DNA from: Levilactobacillus tongjiangensis
Lineage (GTDB): Bacteria; Bacillota; Bacilli; Lactobacillales; Lactobacillaceae
DNA length: 64,000 bases
NCBI RefSeq assembly: GCF_003946345.1
Contig: NZ_RHNY01000013.1
Coordinates: forward strand, 1 to 64,000
Direction of reading: 5' to 3'
The translations under genes were made by a program, and so were the position numbers. The notes beneath the pieces are model-generated. The model was not told the origin of the DNA and ran no database searches. It saw nothing but the letters and a program-made list of their open reading frames with translations. Positions 17,954-26,624 of this stretch are shown here, piece by piece (the first letter of the stretch is position 1; every line of letters begins with the position of its first letter).

Positions 17954-18889
17954 TTGAAAACTTCGACAGCGTCAACCGAAAACGTGATGAAGGGGATTTT
18001 TTGGGCAATCGTGGCCTCTGCAATGTGGGGGGTCTCAGGGACTGTCCTTCAATTTATCTCGCAGGGGCAATCGATTCCCGCTAGTTGGTTTTTATCAGCG
18101 AGAACTTTAGGTGCGGGGATTGTACTGATTCTCATCAGTTTGATTTTTTATGGTAAGGAAACGTTCACCATCTTCCGGAGCTGGCGTGAGGTGGGCTGGT
18201 TGCTGGCTTACGGACTCTTAGGTCTGGGTGCGAACCTGATGACCTTTTACATGTCCGTTCAAACTGGTAACTCGGCTGCGTCAACGATTCTACAATACTT
18301 AAGCCCACTCTTTATTGTGGTGGGAAGCTTGTTGTTCAAGCATGATCGGCCACTGCGGAGTGACTTGGTGGCGTTTGCCGTTGCCATGATTGGGGTCTTC
18401 TTGGCCATTACACGGGGAGATGTTACCCGGTTATCCATTCCGTTTGACTCCCTGATGTGGGGAATTGGCTCTGGTCTGACGGCGGCCTTTTACGTAACGT
18501 TGCCGCGACCATTGATCAAACAGTACGGTCATTCGCCCATTACAGTTTTAGGGTGGGGGACGTTAGTTGCTGGGGTGGCGTTTAACCTGGTCCATCCCGT
18601 ATGGGTCAGCATGCCACCAATCACAACCGAACTAGTGGTGTCGATGAGCACTGTGATTATCGTGGGAACCATCGTGCCTTTTGCGCTGGTGCTTTACAGT
18701 ACGCGGTTTGCCCCATCGGACGTCATCAGTATCGTTGATGCAACGCAGCCGGTGGTTACGTTCATTCTTTCGATCATATTCTTAAGCTTAAAGGTCAGCA
18801 TTGCTGAAATTGTTGGGTCAGCTTTGGTTATTTTGGCCATTTACTTGTTACAGCAGGGACGTCGGAAGGTCGAACCTTTCCGACAATAA
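17954..18889 (+). CDS. EamA/DMT-superfamily transporter
   Basis: Membrane transporter of about 311 residues with ten hydrophobic segments in two EamA repeats (the first opens FWAIVASAMWGVSGTVLQF, the second FDSLMWGIGSGLTAAFYV). These proteins move amino acids, metabolites or drugs; the substrate here is not known. The start is placed at TTG 17954, ten bases after GAGAGAAAGGA. An in-frame GTG at 17927 precedes the ribosome site, and ATG 17987 would still leave the first span. The gene lies 12 bases before the phosphatase gene, so the two are probably co-transcribed. Confidence 0.85.
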   Translation: MKTSTASTENVMKGIFWAIVASAMWGVSGTVLQFISQGQSIPASWFLSARTLGAGIVLILISLIFYGKETFTIFRSWREVGWLLAYGLLGLGANLMTFYMSVQTGNSAASTILQYLSPLFIVVGSLLFKHDRPLRSDLVAFAVAMIGVFLAITRGDVTRLSIPFDSLMWGIGSGLTAAFYVTLPRPLIKQYGHSPITVLGWGTLVAGVAFNLVHPVWVSMPPITTELVVSMSTVIIVGTIVPFALVLYSTRFAPSDVISIVDATQPVVTFILSIIFLSLKVSIAEIVGSALVILAIYLLQQGRRKVEPFRQ

Positions 18890-18901
18890 GGAAGTGATTG
18901 T

Positions 18902-19528
18902 GTGACAGTCTTTGATTGGGTGCGTCATGGTCAAACGCAAGCCAACGTTGATCATTTGATGCAGGGACAGTTGGATACAGGGGTGACTCACTTGACCGTG
19001 GGTGGGTTACAGCAAGCGGAACGCTTAGCCCAGTGGCTACGCAGTGAACGCTACGATCAACTGGTTAGCAGTCCGCTCCATCGGACACGGCAGACAACGG
19101 CAGCTTTAACACGGACATTGAGTGTGTTTCCGCAGTTTGATGATCGTCTGATGGAAGCAGACTATGGTGAATGGACTGGGGCGAACTTTCGTGAGCTTCA
19201 GGACAAGTTACCAGCTGAGTTCGATCCGGTAACTGGTGAAGCTTTACCCGACGTTTTAACGCAAGCCGGTGGCGAATCCTATCTGACCATTCAACGGCGA
19301 GTAGGACAGTGGCTGGCTGAAGAAGTCGTGGACCATCCGGATGATCATATTCTGGTGGTCAGTCACGGCCTGACTATTAAAGCAACGACACTGCTGATGA
19401 TGAATGCTCCGGCGACCACGTCACTTCCAGAACCCGCTAATACGAGCGTTACCCGGATGGTGATTGATCCGGCTAGCGGTCGGCGTTATCTCCGGTCATA
19501 CAACGTCACACCACGTGTCAATCACTAA
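18902..19528 (+). CDS. Histidine phosphatase family protein (phosphoglycerate mutase-like)
   Basis: 208 residues with the RHG motif VRHGQTQAN near residue 8 (phospho-accepting His), a second Arg in SSPLHRTRQT, Glu in MEADYGEWTG and the second catalytic His in VVSHGLTIKA. GTG start with AAGGAAG upstream. The family includes PhoE, GpmB and alpha-ribazole phosphatases. The lack of neighbouring cobalamin genes argues for a broad phosphatase or metabolite-repair role. Confidence 0.88.
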   Translation: MTVFDWVRHGQTQANVDHLMQGQLDTGVTHLTVGGLQQAERLAQWLRSERYDQLVSSPLHRTRQTTAALTRTLSVFPQFDDRLMEADYGEWTGANFRELQDKLPAEFDPVTGEALPDVLTQAGGESYLTIQRRVGQWLAEEVVDHPDDHILVVSHGLTIKATTLLMMNAPATTSLPEPANTSVTRMVIDPASGRRYLRSYNVTPRVNH

Positions 19529-19564
19529 TGATTCGCATTAAACCCTGATACGAGACGTTTCACC

Positions 19565-19747
19565 GCCGCCAGTTGGCCGGATGAACGTCTGCTGTGGGGA
19601 CCGGAGCAAGCCGTAGGGCGGTCTTGCTCCTCGACTTGAAGCCTCCCGAAAATCACGCGAGTCTTCAAGCTCGTCCCATGCAGTAAGCTGGTAGTTCACC
19701 AGCTAACTGCATCGACACAGCCGTCGCTCACCCGGCCAACTGCCGGC
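19565..19747 (+). repeat. R1 repeat, copy 1 (full length, best-preserved)
   Basis: Reference copy of the dispersed structured repeat. The outer stem pairs 19565-19597 with 19714-19747; both arms contain AGTTGGCCGG or its complement. Inside are three hairpins: GAGCAAG/CTTGCTC closing the constant loop CCGTAGGGCGGT; CTTGAAG/CTTCAAG; and ATGCAGTAAGCTGGT/ACCAGCTAACTGCAT (14 of 15 pairs). It lies after the phosphatase gene. The rest of the 19529-19955 gap shows no gene. Confidence 0.88.
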
Positions 19748-19955
19748 TATGATTGCGATTGGATTAATTGGGGTTTAATGGGTTTTATCATGTTTACCAA
19801 AGCAATTATGATTTATAAAATTGATTGTTTAAATCCAAGGACTGGTTGTCACTTTATGTGGCAACCAGTCTTTAGATTTAAAATAGGTAGTTGAGAATTT
19901 TTGAGAGCCTGAATGTGGTGGCATTCAATATTGTTTGATTTGATGTGCCATCTCA

Positions 19956-20129
19956 GCGGAGGTGTTCCGGGCGGCACCTACCGTGAAGGTGGTGTTAACT
20001 GGTGGTCTTCCAGTTTACAGCACGGGCGCTTTTGAAGACACGTGGTTTGCGTGGCTTCAAAACGAGCGAGAAGCCCGATTTTTGGCTGAAGCGTCCCCAC
20101 GGGTAGGCGTCCGCCCGGAACACCGGAGC
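19956..20129 (-). repeat. R1 repeat, copy 2 (inverted)
   Basis: Outer arms share GGTGTTCCGGGCGG and its complement. The third hairpin is TGTTAACTGG/CCAGTTTACA. Constant R1 strings such as GTCCCCAC and TTCAA are read on the minus strand. It lies 208 bases from copy 1 in opposite orientation. Confidence 0.82.
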
Positions 20130-20177
20130 GTCGGAGCGCAATTGACTTTCCCAATTCACTATCTAGGAATTAACTGC

Positions 20178-20217
20178 AAAAAAACACCCCGCTACATAAA
20201 TAGCAGGGTGTTTTTTA
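20178..20217. terminator. Bidirectional terminator
   Basis: AAAAAACACCCTGC-type arms (AAAAAACACCCCGCTA with TAGCAGGGTGTTTTTT) give T-runs on both strands. It terminates the small minus-strand gene at 20233. Confidence 0.85.
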
Positions 20218-20232
20218 GGTTGAGACAGCCGG

Positions 20233-20448
20233 TTACTTCTTGAGGTTTTCTTCAACGTAAGAACGGACTTCTGCGTCTGACTTAGCGTCGACTTCCTTCA
20301 TAGAAGCTTCAGTTTCATCGGTGTTGTGACCATTGGATTCCATGAAGTGGTCCCACAGAGCGTCCCGTACAGGTAACGAAGCATCGGACCAGTCAAATAC
20401 TTCACTCATTTTTTCATCCAATAAAGCAGTCTTTTCTACAACAGCCAT
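20233..20448 (-). CDS. Small acidic protein of unknown function
   Basis: 71 residues (MAVVEKTALLDEKMSEVFDW ...), acidic, with no membrane segment or Cys. The start at ATG 20448 has GGAGGT ten bases upstream. The C-terminal half (DAKSDAEVRSYVEENLKK) is predicted helical. It is monocistronic with its own terminator. I do not recognise the family. Confidence 0.7.
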   Translation of the reverse strand: MAVVEKTALLDEKMSEVFDWSDASLPVRDALWDHFMESNGHNTDETEASMKEVDAKSDAEVRSYVEENLKK

Positions 20449-20658
20449 AACCAATTACCTCCAAATAAAAATTGGGGTCAGCGGTTTGTGTTACTGGCAT
20501 ATGCCACCGGCTTCAACTTTTATGGTAGTCCTTTTATGAGGAAATGGTAAATATTTTGTTCAACCGGTTTCACGCGAACGTTGATGGGTAAAATAAAAAC
20601 CGGCATGATAGATGGCATAATCACTGGCCGGACTGATGTGAGGAAGTAGGGAAAGTGA

Positions 20659-20876
20659 ATGAAGCATCATAAACCTGGGAAAACCAACTTTGATATCAGC
20701 GAAGTCTCTTTAGGAACGTGGTAGTCAGGTTCCCAATGGGGGATCTGTTTGATGAAACTGATGCCCAGAATACGTTAGTGACAGCCTATGATGTGAATGT
20801 TAATTTCTTCGATACAGCCGACATTTATCAGGATAGTCACAGCGAACAGACACTAGCCAAATTGGTTAAAGACTAA
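20659..20876 (+). pseudogene. Truncated aldo/keto reductase remnant
   Basis: Starts with MKHHKPGKTNFDISEVSLGT, typical of the aldo/keto reductase N-terminus, then meets TAG. After a frame change it resumes as DETDAQNTLVTAYDVNVNFF and DTADIYQDSHSEQTLAKLV, containing the DTADIY motif (normally DTADVYG), before stopping. Only about 70 of the roughly 300 codons remain. Confidence 0.8.
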
Positions 20877-20892
20877 GCAGATATTTCAATAA

Positions 20893-21276
20893 TTAGGCTA
20901 CTTGTAAGTCTAGGACCCAGTTGTCAGCCTGCTTATTTCCGTTGATAACGGTGGGATCCGTGACGAGGTCCTCATTGACCTTAACCACAGTTCCTGCGTA
21001 AGGAGTTTTGAAGTTTTCGACAGCCTTGTCGCTCTCAACCTCTAAGATGTCATCTCCGGCGGCTAAGACGTCATCTGCGAGGATTGGCAGGTCAGCAAAG
21101 CTAATGTCACCAATCTGCTCTAAAGCGTCGCTAGCGAGCCCTAAGCGGTAGTGCCCCTGGTCTCGCATTTCTAGCCAAACGCCATCTTTGACCGTTACAG
21201 TCGGGGTGCTGGCCGTGTGCTTGCCACGGAACAGGTTCATGAGTCGTTGCCAAAATGATTGTGGGTGTTCAGTCAT
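20893..21276 (-). CDS. gcvH: GcvH-like lipoyl-domain protein
   Basis: 127 residues, with a short basic lead (FWQRLMNLFRGKH) and then a lipoyl/H-protein fold: VWLEMRDQGHYRLGLA, DISFADLP and DILEVESDKAVENFKTPYAG. The Lys of ESDKAV is in the lipoylation position. It is divergent from a lipoate-protein ligase 156 bases away, so the ligase probably loads it. No glycine cleavage P, T or L genes are present here, so it may be a lipoyl carrier or donor with another role, as in other GcvH-like/LplA pairs of Firmicutes. Confidence 0.85.
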   Translation of the reverse strand: MTEHPQSFWQRLMNLFRGKHTASTPTVTVKDGVWLEMRDQGHYRLGLASDALEQIGDISFADLPILADDVLAAGDDILEVESDKAVENFKTPYAGTVVKVNEDLVTDPTVINGNKQADNWVLDLQVA

Positions 21277-21432
21277 CGTGTATTCCTCCCTAATGTCATT
21301 GATAGAATCTAGTATACGCTTTAGATGTAACCGCTGACAACAACTTGCTCATGGCACCGTTTATCAGTTGTTGGGCCTGAGGGCTTATGCTAAACTGAAC
21401 TTAATTTAGTCACAGCGAAGGGAGAGTCACCC

Positions 21433-22470
21433 ATGTTTCTAATTGATACGAATCGCCAGGGACAGGTCGTCACGGACGCTATTGTGAATCAGTCAATCGA
21501 CAATTACTTGGTCAATGATTTGAAATTACCAGGACACGGTTTGATGATGTACGTCAATCAGCCAGCCGTTATTGTGGGTATCAATCAAACCGTCACGATG
21601 GAGGTTGATTTTAAGTATTTGGCCAAGCACGACGTTCAGCTGGTACGGCGGACGTCAGGTGGTGGCGCAGTCTATCACGACGAACGTAACCTGATTTTTG
21701 AACACATTATTAATGGTGATCCACAAGATGGGTCCAAATTTGGGGACTATACGGTTTTTGCCCAACCAATCTTGCGAGCACTGACGGCTATGGGGGTGCA
21801 GAACCCGGGAATCAGTAATAAGAGTGCCCTCGTCGTTGACGGCAAGAAGTTCTCCGGGATGACAATGTTTAAGAATGGGGATGGCTATGCCGCTGGCGGG
21901 ACGATTATGTACGATTTAAACGTTGACGCCGCACACCAAGCCTTACTGCCGGCAAGTGACAAGCCACACCGAGGCGTGGATTCTAACCGCGTAACGATTA
22001 CGAATCTGCGGCAGTACTTGGCACCGGAATATCGTAATCTAGATATTCAAGAATTTAAAGAGGCACTCCTATGTCATATCTTTGAAGTCGATAACTTGAA
22101 CGATATTGAGACTTATCATTTGAGTTCGCATGATTGGGAAGTTATTGATCAACGTCTAGCTGAAAAATATGATACTGACGCGTGGAATTATGGCGCTAAT
22201 CCTGGTTTTCGTGAGTATCGTAAACTTGAATTGGCAACGGGGGAATTACATTTGAACTTTACCCGTCACGCTGACAAGTTCCGGACGATGGCCTTGTTTG
22301 GGACAGTTGGGACGCCCACAGAACTAGCTGAGATCGCCGAACAGTTGGTAGGCGTGGCAACAACTTCAGCTGCCGTTAAGGCCGTACTAACTCAGCCAGC
22401 AAACAGTGCCATTTTAGGGGCGGATGCTATCTTGCCAATTGTCACGGCACTCACGGAGGTGGCTGAATGA
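21433..22470 (+). CDS. lplA: Lipoate--protein ligase
   Basis: Activates lipoate with ATP and transfers it to a Lys of lipoyl domains. 345 residues: RRTSGGGAVYHDERNLIFEH (lipoate/ATP loop RRTSGGGAVYHD), NKSALVVDGKKFSGM with the catalytic Lys in DGKKFSG, and a C-terminal accessory domain from about 250. GAAGGGAGAG precedes the ATG. It overlaps the next small gene by four bases. Confidence 0.93.
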   Translation: MFLIDTNRQGQVVTDAIVNQSIDNYLVNDLKLPGHGLMMYVNQPAVIVGINQTVTMEVDFKYLAKHDVQLVRRTSGGGAVYHDERNLIFEHIINGDPQDGSKFGDYTVFAQPILRALTAMGVQNPGISNKSALVVDGKKFSGMTMFKNGDGYAAGGTIMYDLNVDAAHQALLPASDKPHRGVDSNRVTITNLRQYLAPEYRNLDIQEFKEALLCHIFEVDNLNDIETYHLSSHDWEVIDQRLAEKYDTDAWNYGANPGFREYRKLELATGELHLNFTRHADKFRTMALFGTVGTPTELAEIAEQLVGVATTSAAVKAVLTQPANSAILGADAILPIVTALTEVAE

Positions 22471-22787
22471 AGGCTAAGTATGACGTGAATCAGTACGTCG
22501 GGGTACCAGTGGCTGCGAACGCCTCTGGCCAGTATGAAATTAAACGAGAACCGGATGGCGATTTTAAATTACACTCCTGGCGCACAGGACGGCACAGCAA
22601 GGGAAAGTATCGCGGTGTTGGCCAGATTTTCCTGACTGAAAATGGTCTGAAGGTGGCAGTGGTTGCAGCTTATCCCGTTGCATATAAGGATCGTCATGGG
22701 TTCACGCCTATGCAGCGGCTCACTAGTGAATTCGTCAGTGATGCCGTGGTACAACTCGCTACCGAACATTTAGACGGCAAGCAGTAA
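22467..22787 (+). CDS. Conserved-looking small protein coupled to lplA
   Basis: 106 residues, basic, no membrane segment; it opens MKAKYDVNQYVGVPVAAN. The ATGA overlap with lplA suggests translational coupling. I do not recognise the fold; FKLHSWRTGRHSKGKYRGVG suggests a nucleic-acid or cofactor-contacting surface, but that is a guess. Confidence 0.75.
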   Translation: MKAKYDVNQYVGVPVAANASGQYEIKREPDGDFKLHSWRTGRHSKGKYRGVGQIFLTENGLKVAVVAAYPVAYKDRHGFTPMQRLTSEFVSDAVVQLATEHLDGKQ

Positions 22788-22805
22788 AAACAGAACTGGG
22801 TGTCG

Positions 22806-22976
22806 TCTCCGGTCGCCAGGGAGGTGTTCCGCTGTGGGGACCGGAAAAAGCCATAGGGCGGTCTTTTCCCTCGGCGTTAAGCCTCGGTAAGTTCAAACGC
22901 CGTCCCACGCTGTAATTTGGCTCAGAACGCCAAATAACACGGTTGTCACTGCGGACCACCTCCTTGACGGCCTCCA
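22806..22976 (+). repeat. R1 repeat, copy 3
   Basis: Outer arms around GAGGTGTTCCGCTGTG and CACTGCGGACCACCTCC. Hairpin 1 is GGAAAAAG/CTTTTTCC-like with the constant loop CCATAGGGCGGT; hairpin 3 is ATTTGGC/GCCAAAT. It lies between convergent lplA-unit and oppA genes. The rest of the 22788-23176 gap shows no gene. Confidence 0.85.
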
Positions 22977-23176
22977 ACTTATATTGTGGGTGATGGCGGC
23001 TAATGTTTGAAGCGGCGGTGGATAAGGTTGTGTTAAGTAGTCACGGCTTATGGTGGGACTTACGACATAGCTGAATACACAACGACTTAAAGTCAATATT
23101 GTGAGCGAACTGTCGAGGAAAATCAGTCGTTTATCTGTGAGATTGACGCTTAGAGTAATTGCGGCCAATATAAACA

Positions 23177-23214
23177 AAGAGAGGATTCGCCACATAGCGG
23201 GTCCTCTCTTTTAA
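23177..23214. terminator. Terminator between R1 copy 3 and the second oppA gene
   Basis: AAAGAGAGGA and TCCTCTCTTT arms with T-runs on both strands; it ends the minus-strand lipoprotein gene. Confidence 0.8.
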
Positions 23215-23243
23215 ATTGGTTTTTCGACTAAAAATAGGTCAGG

Positions 23244-24905
23244 TTATTTCACAAAGTAGGCTTCCTTAAAGTTGGACTGCGTCCCCACGGTGTTATATTG
23301 CACGCCGTTTAGCTTAGGATTGACCAAGTACGTGCTGGCTGGTTGGAACAGTGGTGTGACACCTTGGTCCTGCATTAAGCGGCTCTCAGCAGCTAGCAGA
23401 GTCCGCCATCGCCGATTGTTAAATGACGGAGCGTTGCTAGCCTGCGCGATGAGCTTATCGTACGCGGCACTGGACCAGTGTCCTGTGTTGGCCATGTTGG
23501 AGCTCGTGAAGAGGGCCAGCATGGCTAGAGGATCGGCGTACTGGGCGTGTTGCGTGGCCAATGTTAGGTCGGTGTTGGTTGGACCATCTGATTGATTGAC
23601 GGCCCACTCGCGAGATTTGAGCTTGATGGTCAAGCCAGGTAGCTGGGTAAGTTGGCGTCTCAATTCTTTTGCCACCTTGAGACTGTAAGGAGCGTTGAGG
23701 TAACTCAAAGATAGGGTGATGTTCTTGACGTCCGCTCGGCGACGAGCCGTTTGCCATTCTTGTTTGGCCAACCTAGGCTGATAGGCCAAGGTTTTCTGCT
23801 TGGGTTGGGCAGCGGCAAAGTCCGCCGTTCCTTTTTGCCCGCGGCTTAATCCGGCTGGGACGACACCTTGAGCCGGGAGCGAGGTCACACCATATGAAGC
23901 TTGTCCCAACTTTTTTCGATTCAGAATATGGGAAATGGCTAGGCGGGCCAGTCGTTGCTGCAACAACTGGTTAATGCTTGGGTTCGGTCCCTGCTGGCGG
24001 TAATTTAAAATGACCATCTTGGAGTAGGGCCGTGCAGTATAAGCCGTCTGTTTCTGATATGATTTAATGTTTTGCGTGGAGACTAGCCGCACTTCATCTA
24101 ATCTGCCCTTGCGGTAATCTTGCCACATGCTGGCCGTGTTGTTATAGACGTCAACGTTGATTCGTTGAAGGTACACGTGTTGTTTGTCCCAGTAGCGTGG
24201 ATTGGGCACCATGTGCCAGTGAGTCTTAGTATTACCTTGCGCGGCGACCATAAATGGGCCGGCGTAGACTTGGTATTGAGGTTTAGTGGCATATTTTTTG
24301 CCGTATTTTTCAGCGATCCTTTGATTTTGGGGGCCAAACAAGGGGTAAGCTAAGCGCTGGGGCAGTTCGGCCATAGGATGATCAAGGTGAACCACCAGTT
24401 TGAATTTGCCGGGAGCTGAGACGCCTAACTCACTGGCGGGGAGTTTACCAGCAAGAATTTTGCGGGCGTTGTGAATCCCTGTAAAAAGGTCGGCGTTAGG
24501 GGCCTTGGTCTGTGGCGCTAAAGCCCGTTGCCAGGAGTAAACGAAGTCCTTGGCAGTGATGCGGTCGCCATTGCTCCAATAGGAATCCTTCCATAACGTA
24601 AACGTATAGGTCGTTTTACTGGCATTGATCTTGACCTTTTGTGCGAGCGCTAGTGCCGCTTGTCCATTATCGGCAGTGGTATAGAGACCCTCAATCGTAT
24701 TATTTAAGCGGCCAAATTCAGTCATTTTATCCGTGTCTAAAGTGGTTAACGGCCGGCTAGTAGCTAGTGTTACCACCTGCTTTTTGGTCATTACCCCTTG
24801 ACTATCGCTGGTTGAATCTGCTCGCTGACTAATGCTGCAACTAGTCAGGCCGAGACAGAGCAATCCCAGACATATAACGAGTCCCCATCGTTTCACATTT
24901 ACCAC
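23244..24905 (-). CDS. Second oligopeptide-binding lipoprotein (OppA type)
   Basis: 553 residues. Signal peptide with lipobox LTSC near residue 23. It shares many strings with the first OppA: LTAKDFVYSWQRAL-like ITAKDFVYSWQRAL, FTLWKDSYWSNGDRI, AYPLFGPQNQRIAEKYGKKY, and YAGPFMVAAQ. The C-terminus VQYNTVGTQSNFKEAYFVK parallels the first copy. It has no Cys leader and stands alone without permease genes, so it is an orphan binding protein serving a transporter elsewhere. Identity to the first copy is moderate, suggesting an old duplication with a changed ligand. Confidence 0.88.
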   Translation of the reverse strand: MVNVKRWGLVICLGLLCLGLTSCSISQRADSTSDSQGVMTKKQVVTLATSRPLTTLDTDKMTEFGRLNNTIEGLYTTADNGQAALALAQKVKINASKTTYTFTLWKDSYWSNGDRITAKDFVYSWQRALAPQTKAPNADLFTGIHNARKILAGKLPASELGVSAPGKFKLVVHLDHPMAELPQRLAYPLFGPQNQRIAEKYGKKYATKPQYQVYAGPFMVAAQGNTKTHWHMVPNPRYWDKQHVYLQRINVDVYNNTASMWQDYRKGRLDEVRLVSTQNIKSYQKQTAYTARPYSKMVILNYRQQGPNPSINQLLQQRLARLAISHILNRKKLGQASYGVTSLPAQGVVPAGLSRGQKGTADFAAAQPKQKTLAYQPRLAKQEWQTARRRADVKNITLSLSYLNAPYSLKVAKELRRQLTQLPGLTIKLKSREWAVNQSDGPTNTDLTLATQHAQYADPLAMLALFTSSNMANTGHWSSAAYDKLIAQASNAPSFNNRRWRTLLAAESRLMQDQGVTPLFQPASTYLVNPKLNGVQYNTVGTQSNFKEAYFVK

Positions 24906-25087
24906 TCCGTTATCTATGTAATATCTTCTCTGATAATAGGGGAGTCCCGGGGTGGCGTCAAGCGTTGCTGGGCCGTTAGCTTGTCGTGGCTAGTGAAATT
25001 CGCTAGAATATAAAAATTAAGTCTTGGTTCCTAGGAGCGGCATTGCTAAACTGCTGGCCGCTTGGAACCACTAAAGGAGGTCGTAGG

Positions 25088-26227
25088 ATGAAAGAATGGT
25101 CTGAGACAACGATTCGAAAATTTCGGCAGACGCTACTGGCTTGGTACGATCGTGAAGGCCGCGATTTACCCTGGCGGCGGGATCACGATCCCTATCACGT
25201 GTGGGTGAGTGAAGTGATGTTACAACAAACGCAGGTCAATACAGTGATTCCGTACTATGAGCGATTTATGGCAACTTTTCCGACCGTGACTGATTTAGCA
25301 CAAGCGGATGAGGCAACTTTATTGAAGGCTTGGCAGGGCCTTGGATATTATTCGCGGGCACGAAATCTACAGCGTGCGGCGCAGCAAATTGTCACGGACT
25401 ATCGGGGCGTCTGGCCCCAAACTGCGGCTGCTTTGGCCGAATTAGTCGGAATCGGTCCCTACACATCCTGTGCGATTGCCAGCATTGCCTTTGGACAGGC
25501 GGTTCCAGCGGTCGACGGCAATGCCTTCCGAGTTTTCAGCCGATTATTATTGATTGATGCGGATATAGCTAAGCCCAAGACGCGACAATTATTTGAAGAA
25601 ATTATTCAACCAATTGTTGATCCGGACCGGCCGGGTGCCTTTAATCAAGCCATCATGGATTTAGGTTCCAGCTACATGACCCCCAAGAACTCTGATCCAG
25701 CCCATTCGCCCGTCAAAGATTTCGACGCTTCTTACCAGTTAGGGAAGGTTGAAGACTATCCGGTGAAGACTAAGGTTCCCCGACCCAAAAGAATTGACTA
25801 CTACGCCTTAATTATTCATTCACCGGCGGGGTACCTACTGGTTCAACGGACGGAGCGGGAAATGCTGACGGGGTATTGGACGTTTCCGTTAGTTACGAAG
25901 GCGTCACTGCAATCGGCGGAAGCGGCTGATGAAGCGACACTGGCACAGGATCTTGCAAGCTTGGAAACTTTATTTGCTTCCGATTACCAAGTACCGCTTT
26001 CGCTGACGACGGTCGGGGGCCGGCCGGTAAGTCATACGTATACGCATCAGCGCTGGCAAGTGAAGCTCTTGGAGGCCAACTTACCAACGGCGCCAGCGTT
26101 ACCCTTCTATCCGGGGAAGTGGGTGTCAGCGGCAGAAATCACGGATTTGCCGCTTCCGAAAGTCCAGGAAAAAATCATGGTTCGGTATCAGCAGCAAGTG
26201 GATTCGCAAGCGTTTTCAGGTAATTAG
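25088..26227 (+). CDS. mutY: A/G-specific adenine glycosylase MutY, lacking the iron-sulfur cluster
   Basis: Removes A mispaired with 8-oxoguanine. 379 residues from ATG 25088 with AAAGGAGG upstream. The HhH-GPD region has WVSEVMLQQTQV (catalytic Glu), LVGIGPYTSCAIASIAF and VPAVDGNAFRV (catalytic Asp). The usual C-x6-C-x2-C-x5-C cluster loop is replaced by GSSYMTPKNSDPAHSPVKDF, with no Cys; other lactobacilli are known to have cluster-free MutY. The C-terminal NUDIX-like 8-oxoG recognition domain begins near residue 235 (YYALIIHSPAGYLLVQR). Confidence 0.94.
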   Translation: MKEWSETTIRKFRQTLLAWYDREGRDLPWRRDHDPYHVWVSEVMLQQTQVNTVIPYYERFMATFPTVTDLAQADEATLLKAWQGLGYYSRARNLQRAAQQIVTDYRGVWPQTAAALAELVGIGPYTSCAIASIAFGQAVPAVDGNAFRVFSRLLLIDADIAKPKTRQLFEEIIQPIVDPDRPGAFNQAIMDLGSSYMTPKNSDPAHSPVKDFDASYQLGKVEDYPVKTKVPRPKRIDYYALIIHSPAGYLLVQRTEREMLTGYWTFPLVTKASLQSAEAADEATLAQDLASLETLFASDYQVPLSLTTVGGRPVSHTYTHQRWQVKLLEANLPTAPALPFYPGKWVSAAEITDLPLPKVQEKIMVRYQQQVDSQAFSGN

Positions 26228-26294
26228 TTTCAGTTCGACACGAATTGCTGTATTATCTAGTTAACACAACGCTTAGATGAGGGAGTGACGAGTC

Positions 26295-26615
26295 GTGCAA
26301 ACGATTTTCGATGTATTAAAACATATTTCTGTCAATCACCAAGAGGTTGAGAGCCAGCAAGTCGTCATCACCGATGCTGCCGGTAAGCCCAATGGTTTGC
26401 TGACGGATTTATTACGAGATTTAATTAATAATGCCTTATTGTTCGTGACGTTGGCTGACATGGATTCGGCGCAAGACTTAATTGAACACTTGCGAACCCA
26501 CACACCATTACCAGCAGATGTTTTATCGGAGTACGGAAAAATTTTAACGGAAGTTTGCGATGGGTTGAATTTTGCACCCAGAAAGGGACTAATTGAACTG
26601 ATTGTTCGGCGATAG
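26295..26615 (+). CDS. Small protein of unknown function
   Basis: 106 residues, GTG start with GAGGGAGTG upstream. It is predicted helical (LLRDLINNALLFVTLADMD), with no Cys and no clear membrane span. It ends ten bases before the hydrolase gene, probably in the same transcript. I do not recognise the family. Confidence 0.7.
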   Translation: MQTIFDVLKHISVNHQEVESQQVVITDAAGKPNGLLTDLLRDLINNALLFVTLADMDSAQDLIEHLRTHTPLPADVLSEYGKILTEVCDGLNFAPRKGLIELIVRR

Positions 26616-26624
26616 GAGTTACTA

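Noticed and set aside
19962-20243. Open frame of 93 codons on the plus strand
   Set aside because: It lies inside R1 copy 2 and the following terminator; similar frames recur in other R1 copies by chance of the repeat sequence.
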